Assembly: GCF_032362555.1 (NCBI RefSeq)
Contig: NC_083535.1
Coordinates: forward strand, 7,130,001 to 7,194,000
Direction: 5' to 3'
Source of the DNA: Amyelois transitella
Lineage: Eukaryota; Arthropoda; Insecta; Lepidoptera; Pyralidae
DNA length: 64,000 nucleotides
Position numbers and translations under genes: made by a program. The notes below the pieces were generated by a model, which was not told the origin of the DNA, ran no database searches, and was given only the letters and a program-made list of their open reading frames with translations. This document shows, in pieces, positions 10,698-24,191 of the stretch. Positions within the stretch are counted from its first letter, which is position 1, and each line of letters opens with the position of its first letter.

Positions 10698-13600
10698 ATG
10701 GCACTATGGATGAGCCCATGAATACCTCACTTCCAGAGTCCCCTGAAAAGCAGCTTAATGTAAAGGAAGTCACCAGTGAGAATTTTGAGGATGGTTCAAA
10801 CCATTGTGAAAATAGCAACAATACTGAAAATGACAACCACTTAGATAGTGAGGCCAGCCAGGAGGGTCCTGCCCATACCAATGTTGAGGATTCGGCCAAT
10901 GATAACAGTAATGACAGTAAAACTGCCATAAAAGATTTAGAATCATTAAATACTGAATCACTTTCACCTAGAACCGAGCCTGTACAGGAAAACGGCACTA
11001 ATGTTCCTGTACATAATCACTGTGTTAATAGCAATGAATCCAATCCAGAATCAACAACAAGCTTAAAAAGTAAATCAGAATTAGAAGACAATAATGAGCA
11101 TGATACTGAAGGTTTGCAAAATGAATCAAAGAAGAAGGAATCCCCAAATATTGCCATTGACTATCCTGAGGTAAACATATTTTAATTTTACTATAAACTT
11201 TATTTATTAAATATTGTACATTTTTTCATGTTTACTTAGCAATACAAATTTCAAGATACAAGTCCCAATAATAAAATTATTATAAAAAAAATTAAAGACT
11301 ATTTGTATTAATACCTATTTACTCTTCAGCTATACATATTTAACAAGGTAGGAGCCACGGATTTCCCTGATTTCCCTGCTCTTGAATTTTCTGTAATAAT
11401 ACCCTGTAAATTTAATTTATTTCTGTGTAAAACATACATACATACATATGGTCACGTCTATATCCCTTGCGAGGTAGACAGGGCCAACAGTCTTTTCAAG
11501 ACTAAATGGCCTCATTCAGCTATTTGGCTTAATAATATAATTGAAATTCAAATACTGACAGGTTGCTAATCCATCGCCTATAAAAGAATCCCAAGTTTGT
11601 GAGCCTAAAGCCCTGTGTAAAATTCTATCAAAATCTGTCTATTACTTATTGAATATTTTTATTAAATAATATTAGTATGAATAAAAGTAAACTAATTATG
11701 TAATCTTTTTGGATTTTATAAGGTATTAGTAAAGTTATCTAAAGTCCAAACACACTCCAGTTTTACTGTATGAAGGGTTTATATGTTCAAACAGTTAATG
11801 TCATAGTCTATTCTGTGGGGGTACGAAAATGCTTAATGTGTACAACTAAAACAATAAACAACTAACTAAATGAGAAACATATTTATATTATGGGAGATTC
11901 TTAGAGTTCGGAAAATCACATAAACTATACTAACACTAGATTTTAATTAAAATCTTAAAATTGGTAGTTTTTTATAAATATTGTCCGCGACTTCATTCAC
12001 CATAAGAGTTTACTGAAAAGCTGAGCCCTGGTTAAAATATATCCAAGAAACATTTTTCGAAAGATTTAATCAGTCTCGTATGCTTGTATTCTACATATTA
12101 TGCGTTAAAAACACTAATTAAAAGTCACAGGACTGAAACATTGAAAGAAATGTTTTTGAACATAGATTTCTAAATGTTTTTCAAATCTGCTACATACTTT
12201 AAATGTTTTCGACATAACCAATTACTAGACATAATTTAACATAAAAATAAATTTAACATTTACCATGTTTCAGGAAACAGATGAGGTTGATTCTGAAGAA
12301 GACTCATCAGATGAAGGTTCAGAAGTATCTGCCGTACCTAAGCCTGAAGACACTGTGAGTATCAACTCTGATTCAGATGTTGATGGTGGAGATGAAACTT
12401 CACAAGAAAGCACTAATAGAAATAAAAGTAATGATGTAATTATAATAGATAATGAGAAATTAACTGAAAACCACAATGGTAATTCTGAGGACTGTCGTAG
12501 TCCAGAGATACATGAAATAAACAGTGATAATGATGATGACTGTGTAGTAGCTGAAGACGTGAAACCAACTCCAAAAGTCATCAAAAAAGTTGAAAATAAA
12601 GTACAGTTGCGTCGTAGTAGTAGGTCAATTAAACGCAAAAGATATACTGATGAAAATGGGGATGAATCTGATATAGAAGAAATTGAATTAGACGACCCAT
12701 TGACCCGCAAAAAGCCTATTGTTATTAATGATACTAGAGGTTTAGTTGAGATGGCAAGTAAACAAGCAAAAATGAACCATGGAATTCGCCAAAAGAAAGA
12801 GCCAACTGTAGTCATAATAGATACAAATTCTATGTTATCAGGGAAAAACTCAAACCAACAGGGTAAAAAATCAAATACATCTATAAGCTCTGCCCTGACT
12901 GCACAGAACTTGTACCAGAGCATTGTGGCCCGCGGCACAACTGTCACACCTGTGAGCAGTAAATCCAATACTAATAACACTAATATTCCTGTGGGCACAC
13001 AGATTACAACTCCTTCGATATTACCATCATTGACTGATGATATGTTTGTCGTAGAAGCTCCTTCGTTTATAGTACCTTATGTTTATGAAAAGCCTTCATT
13101 GAAGCCATTTAGAGAATTCGTAGATATATTGGGGAAGGAACTTGAAGAACAGAAAGCCAAAGAAGAGAAAGAACGCCTAGAGAGAGAAAAGATTGAAAAA
13201 GAGAAAAGAGAAAAAGAAAGACAAGAAAAACGAGATAGAGGCGAAGAAGTAGAAGAATCAGAGGATGAGAAGGAGGTGACAGTTGAAAGCGTCAAAACAG
13301 ATGAACATGAAGATGAAAAAAGGAAGAAGAAAGAAAAAAAGAGAGGTAGGTTTGCTTTTCCTAATCCTTTTTCTAATATTCCCGATTATTTCTGCCATTC
13401 TATTTTGGAGTAATGGATTTTATCAATAAAAATTATTAATGTTAAAGTTTAAAAGTATTATTATTTCACATGTTATGTATATATATATAACAAATATATA
13501 ACAGAATAATGTTATATTAAATTAATGTTTTTGAAATAAGATGGCACAGATTTTAGCTAGCTAACCTTGATTGATCAATTTTCAAGTAGGTATCTTTCGC

Positions 13601-16206
13601 TTATATTTTGGGACTACGTTATAAAGAAACAATCATTATAAATTAGTTTTGTTGTGCAGCTCGAAGGAATCAACCAAATGATGATGATGATGCATCTTGG
13701 GATGGAGAAAGTTCTTCAGAATCCGAAGATGACATAATAAGTGATGAGGAAAACACCACTATTGTCATTAAAGATAAGGCAGATTCAATTGAAGAGATCA
13801 AGGATGTTACAGATTTGACTGTAGAGAAAGTTATCTCTGGCAAATCAGACAATTATTTTGATTGCTCATTAGGCAAGTTCTTTGTCAATATTGGACTGAA
13901 TCTAGTCCAAGAATATGTACAGAATGATTTATTGAAACAACAGAATCGTAAACTTTATAGAGAGAAAAAGTCTGGACAGAACACTAAGGCCACAGAGTCA
14001 TCTATTGCATCCCTTATGAAAAATGTAGAATTTAGTAAAGAAAATAATGCCCCTTACAAATTTTCACAGAAAAAATGTGAACACTGTAGTTTTAAAAGTG
14101 AATCGATGTTGGCTATGGCACATCATTTAGAAACACCTCATATGAAAAATAATTTGTACAAATGTAATTATTGTACTTTCGAAATTAAAAGTCCTCATGA
14201 TATTTTGTACCATATGGAGGCAGAACATAATGTAAGAGGGAAATTAGAAAGGGCCCCAGCATACCACCAATGTGCAAATTGTCCATTTGAAGACAATGGC
14301 AAGGGTAAACTTGCACGGCACTTGATTCCTTGTGCTAAGAAGTTCAAACCTGAGCTGAATCTAGCTCCTCCAGTTGAGTGGGAACCTCCAGCAAAAATAC
14401 CAAAGGTAATTTACTACTTATAATGTGGATATTTTAGTAAATATTGTAAGCTAAATAAAAAAAATTGAGGCCTATTAGAAAATGTGTATAGTGAAGTAAC
14501 CTATCTACTTTTGAAATCTTATTAGCCAGTTAACAGTTCCACTTACTTTAATGAGATATTATTACACTTCGTAGATAAGCATGTCTTGACTATTTATTGA
14601 TTCAATCTCAAATTGTTTCTTAAAATTTTTATTAGTTTCCTATTTTTTCATGTGTTTTTATAGAAAATAATTTTTAACTCCAGATTGCACGGGCTCGTAA
14701 TAACATGATGAGTCCTTACCAAAACCCGTTCAACCGCACCATCGGCAACAATATCCACAGGCCGCCAATGAACATGGGCAATATGATGGCGGGTGTGAGT
14801 TCCTCATTCAGGCCACGCGGCCGCTCGCCCTTGGCCCCAGGTCCGCGGGGCAATGTGCACGGCATACCCATTCTGAGAGGAGGAGTAATGATTCGAAATA
14901 CCCCACCTGTACAGGTATGTCTAGAAAACTTCTTTCTTAGGCACAAATACCAAATGATATGTGAATTTTATAATCATAAAAGCATTATGATTATAAAATT
15001 CACATATCACAATGATTAATCATAAGAAATTTTAGTTATATATTCATTTTATTTTGGGATTGTATTATTTCACATACTTCAGAAACATTTTGAGAAAAAA
15101 ATATTACCTTAACGAAGAGCAGACTTTCTAAATAGGTATTTAGAAAGTCTGCTCTTAATTGCGTCTATTGTTATTTCAGAATAATGGCAAACCAAAGTCG
15201 TCACATCAGCCTTCTATCTCGATAACTCCGCTTCCTCGACACGCGTCTCCGGTACTCCCTCCACTGCCATCGCAGCATGCCAAGAGCGCTTTCGTTATCT
15301 GTGAAATATGTGACGGTTACATCAAAGACTTAGAACAACTGAGGAACCACATGCAATGGATCCACAAAGTCAAGATTCATCCTAAAATGATATACAACAG
15401 GCCACCGTTAAACTGTCAGAAATGTCAATTTAGGTATGTTATTTTTAATCAGAGTTCATTAATTAAAATCTAAAATCTGTTTACAACTGAGCCCTACATA
15501 CAATTATTATTTATTTATTTGTAAGAATATCATTGTATATATATAAGATTGTTTTCTATTTCAGGTTCTTCACAGATCAAGGTCTGGAAAGGCACTTATT
15601 AGGGTCTCATGGTTTAGTCACCAGTTCCATGCAGGAAGCTGCGAACAAGGGAAAAGATGCGGGGAGGTGCCCTGTTTGTGGCAGGGTAAGTAACATATCT
15701 AATTAACATTAAGAAGTCTCTTATAATCTTTGTGCCTTAATGTTCGAGAAATGCATTTTTTCAGGGTTGTCGTCCAGAGAAAATTCTGTCATTATAGTAT
15801 AAGTTTCAATGATTTTCAACATGTAGGGAAACTTATTAACCACATTTTCCATTTATTTTATAACTAATTAAATATTAAATACTAATAGCAATCAATAATG
15901 TGTTTTACACAGGTTTACCAATGGAAATTACTCAACCATGTATCGAGGGATCACAACCTTACTCTCAAGCCAGCACATCTCTCATACAAATGTACCGTAT
16001 GTACGGCGACGTTCGGCATGTACAAACAGTTTGAGAACCACGTGTACTCGGCGCACAGCGTGGTGGCCAAACGCGTTATGGATAAGAGCAAGCCAAGCCA
16101 ACCCCCGGCCAAAACGAGCGACTCCCTTCTCAAGCCACTGAAAATTAATGACGAGATTACCATCATCCCACAACCCGCGAAGGCTGCCTCAGCTAAAGAC
16201 AAATAA
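10694..16206 (+). CDS. MEP-1: MEP-1 zinc-finger chromatin protein
   Basis: Seven coding exons join in phase: 10694-11170, 12274-13345, 13660-14405, 14684-14914, 15180-15433, 15565-15685, 15913-16206; 1064 residues. The N-terminal half is acidic and Ser-rich, with a charged coiled-coil-like EEKERLEREKIEKEKRE run near residue 460. A conserved block with FFVNIGLNLVQEYVQNDLL precedes seven C2H2-type fingers, whose first Cys lie near residues 656, 685, 721, 883, 921, 962 and 994. Fingers five and six are split by introns. The third is atypical, ending HLIPC. I recognise the layout as MEP-1; the fly and worm proteins act with Mi-2 in a nuclear complex that represses germline and other genes. That role is inferred for this moth. 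The start is chosen as the first ATG opening the long frame after the 10661 acceptor. Confidence 0.88.
11171..12273. other. First coding intron of MEP-1
   Basis: AT-rich intron without coding signal. It contains a reversed SINE-like family A copy at 11432-11612 and a short CCGCGACTTCATTCACC string, probably another transposon scrap. Confidence 0.7.
11432..11612 (-). repeat. SINE-like family A, 3' two thirds, reversed
   Basis: Begins with the CATACATACATATGGTCACG tail, then CCCTTGCGAGGTAGACAG and GGTTGCTAATCCATCGCC. The head half is missing. It lies in the first coding intron of MEP-1. Confidence 0.8.
14955..15009. repeat. Intronic hairpin, 25-bp arms
   Basis: TGATATGTGAATTTTATAAT continues to ATCATAA, then a five-base loop AAGCA, then the perfect reverse complement. 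It lies in the 265-bp MEP-1 intron 14915-15179. Confidence 0.9.
15115..15156. repeat. Intronic hairpin, 20-bp perfect arms
   Basis: AAGAGCAGACTTTCTAAATA is followed two bases later by its exact reverse complement. It lies in the same MEP-1 intron as the hairpin at 14955-15009, about 25 bases before the 3' splice site. Confidence 0.9.
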
Positions 16207-16207
16207 G

Positions 16208-16273
16208 GTATAAATCATTGATTAATTCTCATTTACATAAAAACAAAGTTAAAAGTATTTCATTTTGTTTCAG
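16208..16273 (+). other. MEP-1: Probable 3' UTR intron of MEP-1
   Basis: A donor AAG/GTATAA begins one base after the TAA stop, and a good acceptor TTTTGTTTCAG ends at 16273. An intron this close to the stop would not normally trigger nonsense-mediated decay. If it is not spliced, the stop is unchanged. Confidence 0.5.
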
Positions 16274-17470
16274 TATCAAAGTTTACTTGGTCCTCCTAGA
16301 GGTGACTGACTCTTGAGTAACACCCTCACTTCTATAATTTTTAGTTGCTGTTAATACTTAGGTAACAGTTGAGAAATATTTCCTAGTATTTTCCAATCCA
16401 GACGTGAAATGGTTTAAATTGCGTATCAGAATAGTGTTGAAGCTGTATTTTCTGTTTTGGTACCGTGTGGTTCCCGGCAATTTTATAATAGTACCATTCC
16501 ATATTTTTTCCTATGCATGTCGTTAAAAGTGACAATTCAACACATACATAAAGCTGAATTCAACTTTTCAGTCTTTTCAAGACTGTTGGCTCTGTTTACC
16601 CCGCAAGGGTAAAAGACGAGATTAATGTTGTGTATGTCTATTTTGTCTTTTGGTTGAAATTTTCCTCGCAGTTTGTACGAAAACTAACTTTTTACTATAA
16701 AGATGAAATTATAAGAACACAATGTTTGTTTATGATGTCATACTTCAGAACATGCTTTTGCGAATGTGTATAAGAAATGCTTAACCGCAAATGCAAGAAA
16801 ATGATAATCATAGGATTTTTCTGAACATCAAAATTTAAGCAATTGTGTTAAGACTAAAGAATATACAACATAATATACAATAGCTCACAAGCGCTTTATA
16901 AGATGTATGTGATTTCCCAATAAAATGCGACATTCCATACAATAAGCGATATAAGTATAATATGATGACTTTAATATGATTTCAAAGATGGGTCTCGTTA
17001 GTTCTTAGCAGGAGAGAGCGCCATGCGATAGTCAATAGTATATCACCACATTAACTGCTACATTAAAATTATAAATGCGAAAGTTTGTTTTAGGTATAAA
17101 CATATGTTTGTTAAATTTACCCAACGGACTTGGATGACACTTCGAAATAAATACTACAATTTTCACGCAAGCGATTGACTAAAACCACCTATGAACTAAA
17201 AGTTTCATGTCATTTCAGCAGCTGTAAGGTGCAATTTCTTTTTATCGAATAGTAAGATTTGTCTCGCAAGCAAAGCATCGCAGTTAACAGATTTAGTTTC
17301 TATAAGAATTAACGATTGTTAGGCAGAAGATAAATTTTTTCGCAAGACTTCTGCGAATGTTAACATATTTTGTGTGCTGTTTCTAAAGCGAAGACGTAAT
17401 TTACGAATGAAATAGTGCTTGCAGCGAATATTACATTGCGTTAGGATTTTTTTTGCTATAGTGTAATAAA
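16274..17470 (+). other. MEP-1: Probable MEP-1 3' UTR
   Basis: Non-coding sequence after the stop, including a degenerate family A SINE (16458-16640). AATAAA at 17465-17470 is one candidate poly(A) signal, and another lies at 17815-17820. The true 3' end is unknown. Confidence 0.4.
16458..16640 (+). repeat. SINE-like family A, degenerate
   Basis: Head CCGTGTGGTTCCCGGCA is followed by an internally deleted centre, then TCAGTCTTTTCAAGACTG and GTTTACCCCGCAAGGG. It probably lies within the MEP-1 3' UTR. Confidence 0.75.
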
Positions 17471-17974
17471 ATGTAAAAAACATATAATTTGTTTGACATG
17501 TCTAAATATTCCAAATGTCTAAATTGGAAATGGTTATACTATTACTATTAATGGGATTCTTATCCAATTTTCATAAAATTATAAAAAGGGTGAAGAAGGA
17601 CTTATATAAATGTACCTTTTATCCCGGAAAAAGGACGCATGGGATTATTATAAAAGACAATATACGCGGGTGAACATAGTTGCGTCGGATGAAGACACGT
17701 CAAGATGAGAGAGGTTAGCCAATGGGCAAATGATAGATAGATAGATTTTTATAATCGTTTGACTTTAATAGGTTATATTATATTTTATTTATACTTGATT
17801 ATGTAACCTGTTTTAATAAAAGTACTATTTTTATTTGCTTTAACCTGCCCTGGCGATATTCATAATTTTGTATTGTTTTATTGTTTAGACACTAAAATGT
17901 GCCCACGTAAAAGTATATTCTCAATGAGAAAAGTCCCTCTTCTTCTGAGACGGATATAATCTTACTATAATAGC

Positions 17975-18245
17975 CAACATGCCATATGGTTCCCGGCACT
18001 TTAGAATAGGAACACTCCATCTATTTGCCAGGGATATCATATAAGGCGATTAAGGGATAGGTCAATAAACTTGGGATTCTTGTAGGCGATGAGCTAGCAA
18101 CCTGTCACTATTTGAATTTCAATTCCATCATTAAGCTATACATCTGAGCATGGCTTTTCGCGGGGCCTGAGTAACACAGCCCATAGGCTGTGTAGATATA
18201 GATTCCTCCGCGAGGGATATAGACGTGATTATATTTATGTATGTA
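17975..18245 (+). repeat. SINE-like family A, full length
   Basis: Head CATATGGTTCCCGGCAC, centre GGCGATTAAGGGATAGG and GGCGATGAGCTAGCAACCTG, tail CGCGAGGGATATAGACG and TTATGTATGTA. An internal stretch near 18160-18200 differs from other copies (GGGGCCTGAGTAACACAG). Confidence 0.8.
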
Positions 18246-21200
18246 GCTTACGAAATCAATCGACACACATTTTTTTTTAATTATATGTTATTGAACGATA
18301 AAAATCTGAATCCCGCTTTAATTTCGGGAAGTCCTCTCCGAGTGCATTCGTAGACCACATAAGAACGTACAATGCCAAATTTCAATTGTCTAGGATCAGT
18401 GTTTTGGGCTGTGCGTTGTCTGTCAGTCACTCAGTAATGAAACAGTTTTATAAAGATTTATTATTTTATGTACTGACCTTTGCTCCTCTTTACTCAGCGT
18501 TTTTATGTGATTTTCATTTTGCCCTGGAAGAATTATATTATTTTAATTATCACATTGTAAATAGTCGATCATAATTATGTCAACATTCAAGTATTGTGTG
18601 TATGTTTGAGTTTTCATGTTCTATACATGATCATGACATGACAGTATTATTCTCCTTTTTTTAGCAATTCCATAATATGACGACCAGTTTAAGAAGATAA
18701 TAAGTTAGATGCGGTTTTGTTTCAGGTGTGCTTGTGGCGGGAAGTCATTGATCGGGCGCGGCCTGGCTGCATATTGTACAAGCGCGTGTTGTGATCCCGC
18801 GTTGAGCTCATCTCATACCACAATTAGTGTGCATTCCGATAATATGATAATGATAGCCACTGTCACAAAACTATAATAAGCACTAATTAAATGTAATTCT
18901 CCTATTTAAAATAATATACAAAAACGTCTTTTGATACTTTAAGTGCCGTCAAAGTTATCGAAGTTCCAAAGGAACTTTCACTGCCCAGGCTTTCGAAGCC
19001 AGTGATACAAGATTCAAATTGTCTTAGCTGTATTTAGTTTTTATAGTTAAGTGTACCAAAAATAACAAATCAGTAAAATATTAGTTATATGGGCATTGGG
19101 ATCATTGTAATGAATATTAATTGTAATGTTATTGTCTATATAAATGTTAAATTGGAATGTTTACTAATTGTGAGTATATTTATCTCACCATTTCGTAGTA
19201 GTACCTCTGCAGAACACCGGTAGTGTCTGCATAGTTTGTGATTATTGTTTGTGCAAATCATTTGATGTTTGAAGTTTATAGAGTGTTATTATTACAAACG
19301 TGTCTCGTAGATCTAATATGCAAGGTTTAACTTTAATATTGGAAATGTGGAGTCTGTCTAGTACTAAGTTCAATTAACGTGGATCAAATCAGCAGATATA
19401 TAAATAAAGTTGAGGATATATTGACTGTGACGCTATCGCCGAAAGATACAGTTTTTACTAACTTTTTGTAATTATAGTTAGAAGTCAACTCTAATTGTGA
19501 GGTTCGCTTGGTGAGAAGCATAGCTCGAGATCGTTGCAATGTCGCTTGTTGTGTTGCTAGACGACGCATCTGACATTAAGCGATTCACGCATTGTTTCCT
19601 AGATCGTGACATCATGCCATGTTTTAGTTACATTCTTGGTTAACGACGTCGGCGGCAAAAAATCTACTTATTTTGTATTGCGTCCAAAATATACTATACC
19701 AATGCAATCTAGAGAAGAAAACTAGTTACATCTGAAAGTATGTACCACATCGTAGTGCCCTTTAATGTGTAAATTGAAACCCCTTGAACTTGAGCAAAAA
19801 CTAAACGAGTAGTCATAGATTGATGAATTTTTTTATCGATGCTTAGTTTCATGAATACATAGAAATGTGAACGTATCGATACAGTCAAAGAATTTTTATA
19901 TAGAAACTTTTGGGAAAAGCTGTAAAGAGTACAGCTTTTGTGTGTTGAATTCATATTTAAAATTTTTAATAATCTGCAGACAAGACCTAGGGTTGAAGCA
20001 CACTTTACTTTGTATAATAATATACCTCCTTAAGTATAATGTACATAATTATACAAAATAGATATAATGAATGTCTGGTTGATTATGAAAACATTTACAT
20101 GTAGGTTTTTACGCGGTGTTAAAATAATATTTATACTTTTTGTAATAGTTTTTCAAATATATGGATTTAATATAAATCTAGTATAAGTACATACTGCGCT
20201 TGAAAACAGATAAAACGTGAGTTCAAATTTTAAATAATACGGAAGAACTCAAAATATCCCATTAGTGAAATGAATAAAATTTACTACAAAAAAAATTATA
20301 GGGTTTTCGTTTTGTCGGGGACCAGGTTCTAATAGCATCTATCATTTCATGCTAATACATATAAGAAATTATTTTTCTTTAAAAAATGTCTACTTGTTTG
20401 ATTGATAGTCTTTTAAGAAACGTTTTGTGGCCATTAAACAATCTGAATTATGCTCAAAATATCTTTCACAACCTTCAAACCGATGTGGAAAAGTTTTAAG
20501 TATGAACTCATACAATCGAACAAAAATTGTCAAAAATCTAAACATATTTAATTTTTTTTTTGCGGTATTGGGTTATTGAATGAGGGCTTATTATTTAAGA
20601 TTATGTACACGCCCCGTCGCGCCATATAATATTTACCAGTATATAATACGATACTAGTAAAATAAATAACGGTAGTAAAATATTGGTATGGCCATATATA
20701 AAAAGTCTAAACTCGAAAATTAATATTAATAAACGTAAATAATACAACTTGTTATTTCGTATCGAAACCGTTTTATGAACCCTGCTTCGCACTAATCTGT
20801 CATTACTCATTACACAAAATTAAAATCTGTATTTTTTAGGTACCTACTACGTTTTCTTTCTTATATTGATTATATTTCCTAATAGTCGAGACTCGATGAG
20901 TCATGCAAAATGATTACTGGCTCTACACCGAAATTAAGAGATTTCAAATTCATGAATCACTTTTGACTGATTATTACTTGTTGATTATTATATCTTATTC
21001 CAAATGACGATAGTCTTAAATTTGTCAATCTTGCCAAGTGTTAATTTATCTTGTTGACTATAAAATAAATCAAATAGGCAATAATGTACTGATTTCCGAA
21101 ATGAATCATATATGACTTTATTGCGGAATTAATAAATTATGGAAATCGGTTCACGGAAATAAAATAATTTATTGTTTAATTTCATTTTCCCAATATGAAC

Positions 21201-23530
21201 CATGTTTACCAGTTGTATAAATTTTGAAATGGTGGGGGTGACTGACTTCAAATAGGTACTTGCGATTTACATATTTTTTTTAATTCCTATTGTAAAAAAA
21301 TATGCGTGTCCATATACATATAATATCCATTTGTCGCACACACAATATGTAACGAAAGCTCTGTCCGACCCACGGTCTTTTAGACGGTTCATAATCTCAC
21401 AAGAAACATTTAAACTTGCCGATTGTCCTTGTCAGTCTAACGCATAGAGTTCGTAATAACTTAAGACCATCAGTGATAAGTACTGGTGAATGTGACGAGT
21501 GTTGACTGTGTTTTGTTTTCATCTTACATCTCGGTCCGAGTTCTAAATTCAATTTATTTTGGTATTTTAATTTTGTAACAAATAAAAATAAGCAAACCTA
21601 ATTGCCATCTCTAGCATATTTAACAGATATTCGAATTTGACATTTTAGATGTTTATAATTGGTATATATAATAAATTTTGTCACACTAAAGTTAATTAAC
21701 AAAGAAAAAACTTACTTGGTCGTTAACCAAATAACTGGTATATTCCTAATTGTCAATATATGCGTAGTTTTTAGTTGGCTCTTTTATTTTTGTGTATTTT
21801 TGCTAATTGAGTTCATAAGCCAATGTAAAATTTATTATAATCTTATCTACCCGACAAAGTCAAAATTATGTGTCGTTAGTCGATAGAAAAGAGAAAATAA
21901 TATATAACCCTCCCCCAAAAAAAAAATGCCTTTATAGGTATAAAGTAATTAAAATGTGAAACGTCTTTCATAAGAATTATTGATAACAATATTCGCGTTC
22001 GTACTATCAGCAGAAGTTTGTGATTTATTGCAATACTATGTATGTTATCTTGCTAAGACTATTCAGGCTCAGCTACGTATGCAATAAAGTTGATAAAATT
22101 GGAATTGTAAATTGTGACGACCTGTTGGTAACTTGGTGCATTTCTGTGGAAATGTTTATTATTTAGTTGCTCAAGGTTTGTATAGAATTTTATATAATTA
22201 TAAATATTTATTTTGCTTAATCTTCAGTGTTTGAGTAGTCGAGTAGTACTCAGCGATTTTTTTTGTCAGTAAGCTTATGGGTTAAACTAAAATCTGAAAG
22301 CCTGCTCTACGCTTGTGCTTAATGTTTATTCTCCGAAAATAGTTATATTGTCCAAAACCTGGAAGTTTTATTTTTATATTTTACACCTTTTTTTTTCCGG
22401 ACTAGATGTTTATTAAAATTATTTTTTAAATAACAAACTTAGCAGTCAGCTTTCGTATTTTAAAAATCCTTGCTTGATTTATTAAGTCAGGAACAGATTG
22501 TTTGTTGTGTCTGTAGGCGCTATATTGTGTCTAAGAAGGCCTAATTTTAATTAAACTGCGTAGGTACGTATTACATCATTAAACATTTAAAATTTTACTT
22601 ACATGTGAAGTAAATTAATTTTAAAATTCATTTATCAGTTGTTATTTCTTGGGTAAAACAATTAGATAAAAAATGTAAAAAGAAGAGAAGCGTTAAAGTA
22701 TGTACGTATGTAATACAGGGCAATTTTTTTTATAATTACGTGCGTTATAAAGAGTTTTGTTAAAATAATGCACATTCTGAATCGACCTAGAGAAAAAGGA
22801 CAGCGAGATGTCACTGCGTAGTTGACAAGTTTGGTTATTTATTCCAGCTGATTATAATTTAGTTTGGGCTTCACTTATATGGAACTTGTGAAATTGTCTT
22901 GGCCAATAAAGCGCAGCAAACAGGTCACGTGGTCCAAATGCAATGCGCGGCCGCTCGCGAAGCCACATTCCTATAAGGTTTCTTTCTCTAGTTAAATCGG
23001 AGGTGCGTGGTAAATATTTATTATTTAAATTTAATTAAGGTTTTTTAAATTAGCTACTAGTTTGAACGAAAATTGAAGAAAACATTTCCATATATTTTTT
23101 TGTGAGAGTCAATAAACTGGTTATCGTTTCTGTGTAGGTTCAACCTTAAAATAATTTAAAGCTGTATTCAAAACTAATGTAACATTTTGTTATTTTGTAA
23201 ATATTACGTAGCTATTTTAAGTATTTGTAATAAAGGTACCATGATGGATGTTTAATTGATGGCTATATTCGTGATTATATAATAACAGTCCTGACATAGA
23301 ACTTCTCGTTCTATGCTTACTTAAAATGTTATGAGGACTCGGATTTGATCGAAGACAAGTCTTATTTTATTATTCTACCTGAAAATAACGAAAAAAGTTT
23401 CTTTTTATAATACATACTTTTTCTGTCTTTTTGTTAATAAATATAAATTATCGAGTTAGAAAGTATTCTGCTTTTTATTGCTTCCTTATTTTAATTATTT
23501 ATATAAATTGTACGTAATGTATTTATATAA

Positions 23531-23916
23531 TACTAGAGGCCGCCCGCGACTTCGTCCGCATGGAAACCCTATCAATCCTGCGGGAACTCTGGGATAAAAA
23601 GTAGCCTATGTGTTATTCTGGGTCTTCAGCTACCTACATACCAAATTTCATGGTAATCGGTTCAGTAGTTTTTGCGTGAAAGAGTAACAAACATCCATAC
23701 ATCCATACAAACTTTCGCCTTTATACTAGAGGCCGCCCGCGACTTCGTCCGCATGGAAACCCTATCAATCCCGCGGGAACTCTGGGATAAAAAGTAGCCT
23801 ATGTGTTATTCTGGGTCTTCAGCTACCTACATACCAAATTTCATGGTAATCGGTTCAGTAGTTTTTGCGTCAAAGAGTAACAAACATCCATACATCCATA
23901 CAAACTTTCGCCTTTA
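23531..23916 (+). repeat. 193-bp tandem duplication of a moth transposon
   Basis: Two units (23531-23723, 23724-23916) each begin TACTAGAGGCCGCCCGCGAC, carry GTTATTCTGGGTCTTCAGC and GGTAATCGGTTCAGTAG, and end CAAACTTTCGCCTTTATA. By eye they differ at about two positions, so the duplication looks recent. The unit resembles a very common non-autonomous moth element. Confidence 0.9.
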
Positions 23917-24191
23917 TAATAGTAGTAGGATAATACGGTCTTAAATATTGCAATTAAAACAATTTCTGTTTACATGTGGGAAATTTTAAAAAACTCCGGT
24001 AATATCATTATAAGTTGTTCTAGTGCATATAACTGTATTATTAATATTTTGTTCCGTTTTGCTATACTACATGGGTTAAGTTTAACTCACATAGACATTC
24101 ACTTAAAAATTGTAGTTGAATTTATCAGCTTCTTAATGAAAATAAAGAAGTCAAGGCAACACATTGATATCTAGCAAAGTTTATTTTGTGT

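Noticed and set aside
10630-10998. Minus-strand open frame of 122 codons
   Set aside because: Antisense shadow of the first MEP-1 coding exon.
12270-12998. A 242-codon open frame on the minus strand
   Set aside because: It is the antisense of the MEP-1 second coding exon. The Ser/Leu-rich translation is a mirror of its acidic codons, with no domain or splice logic of its own.
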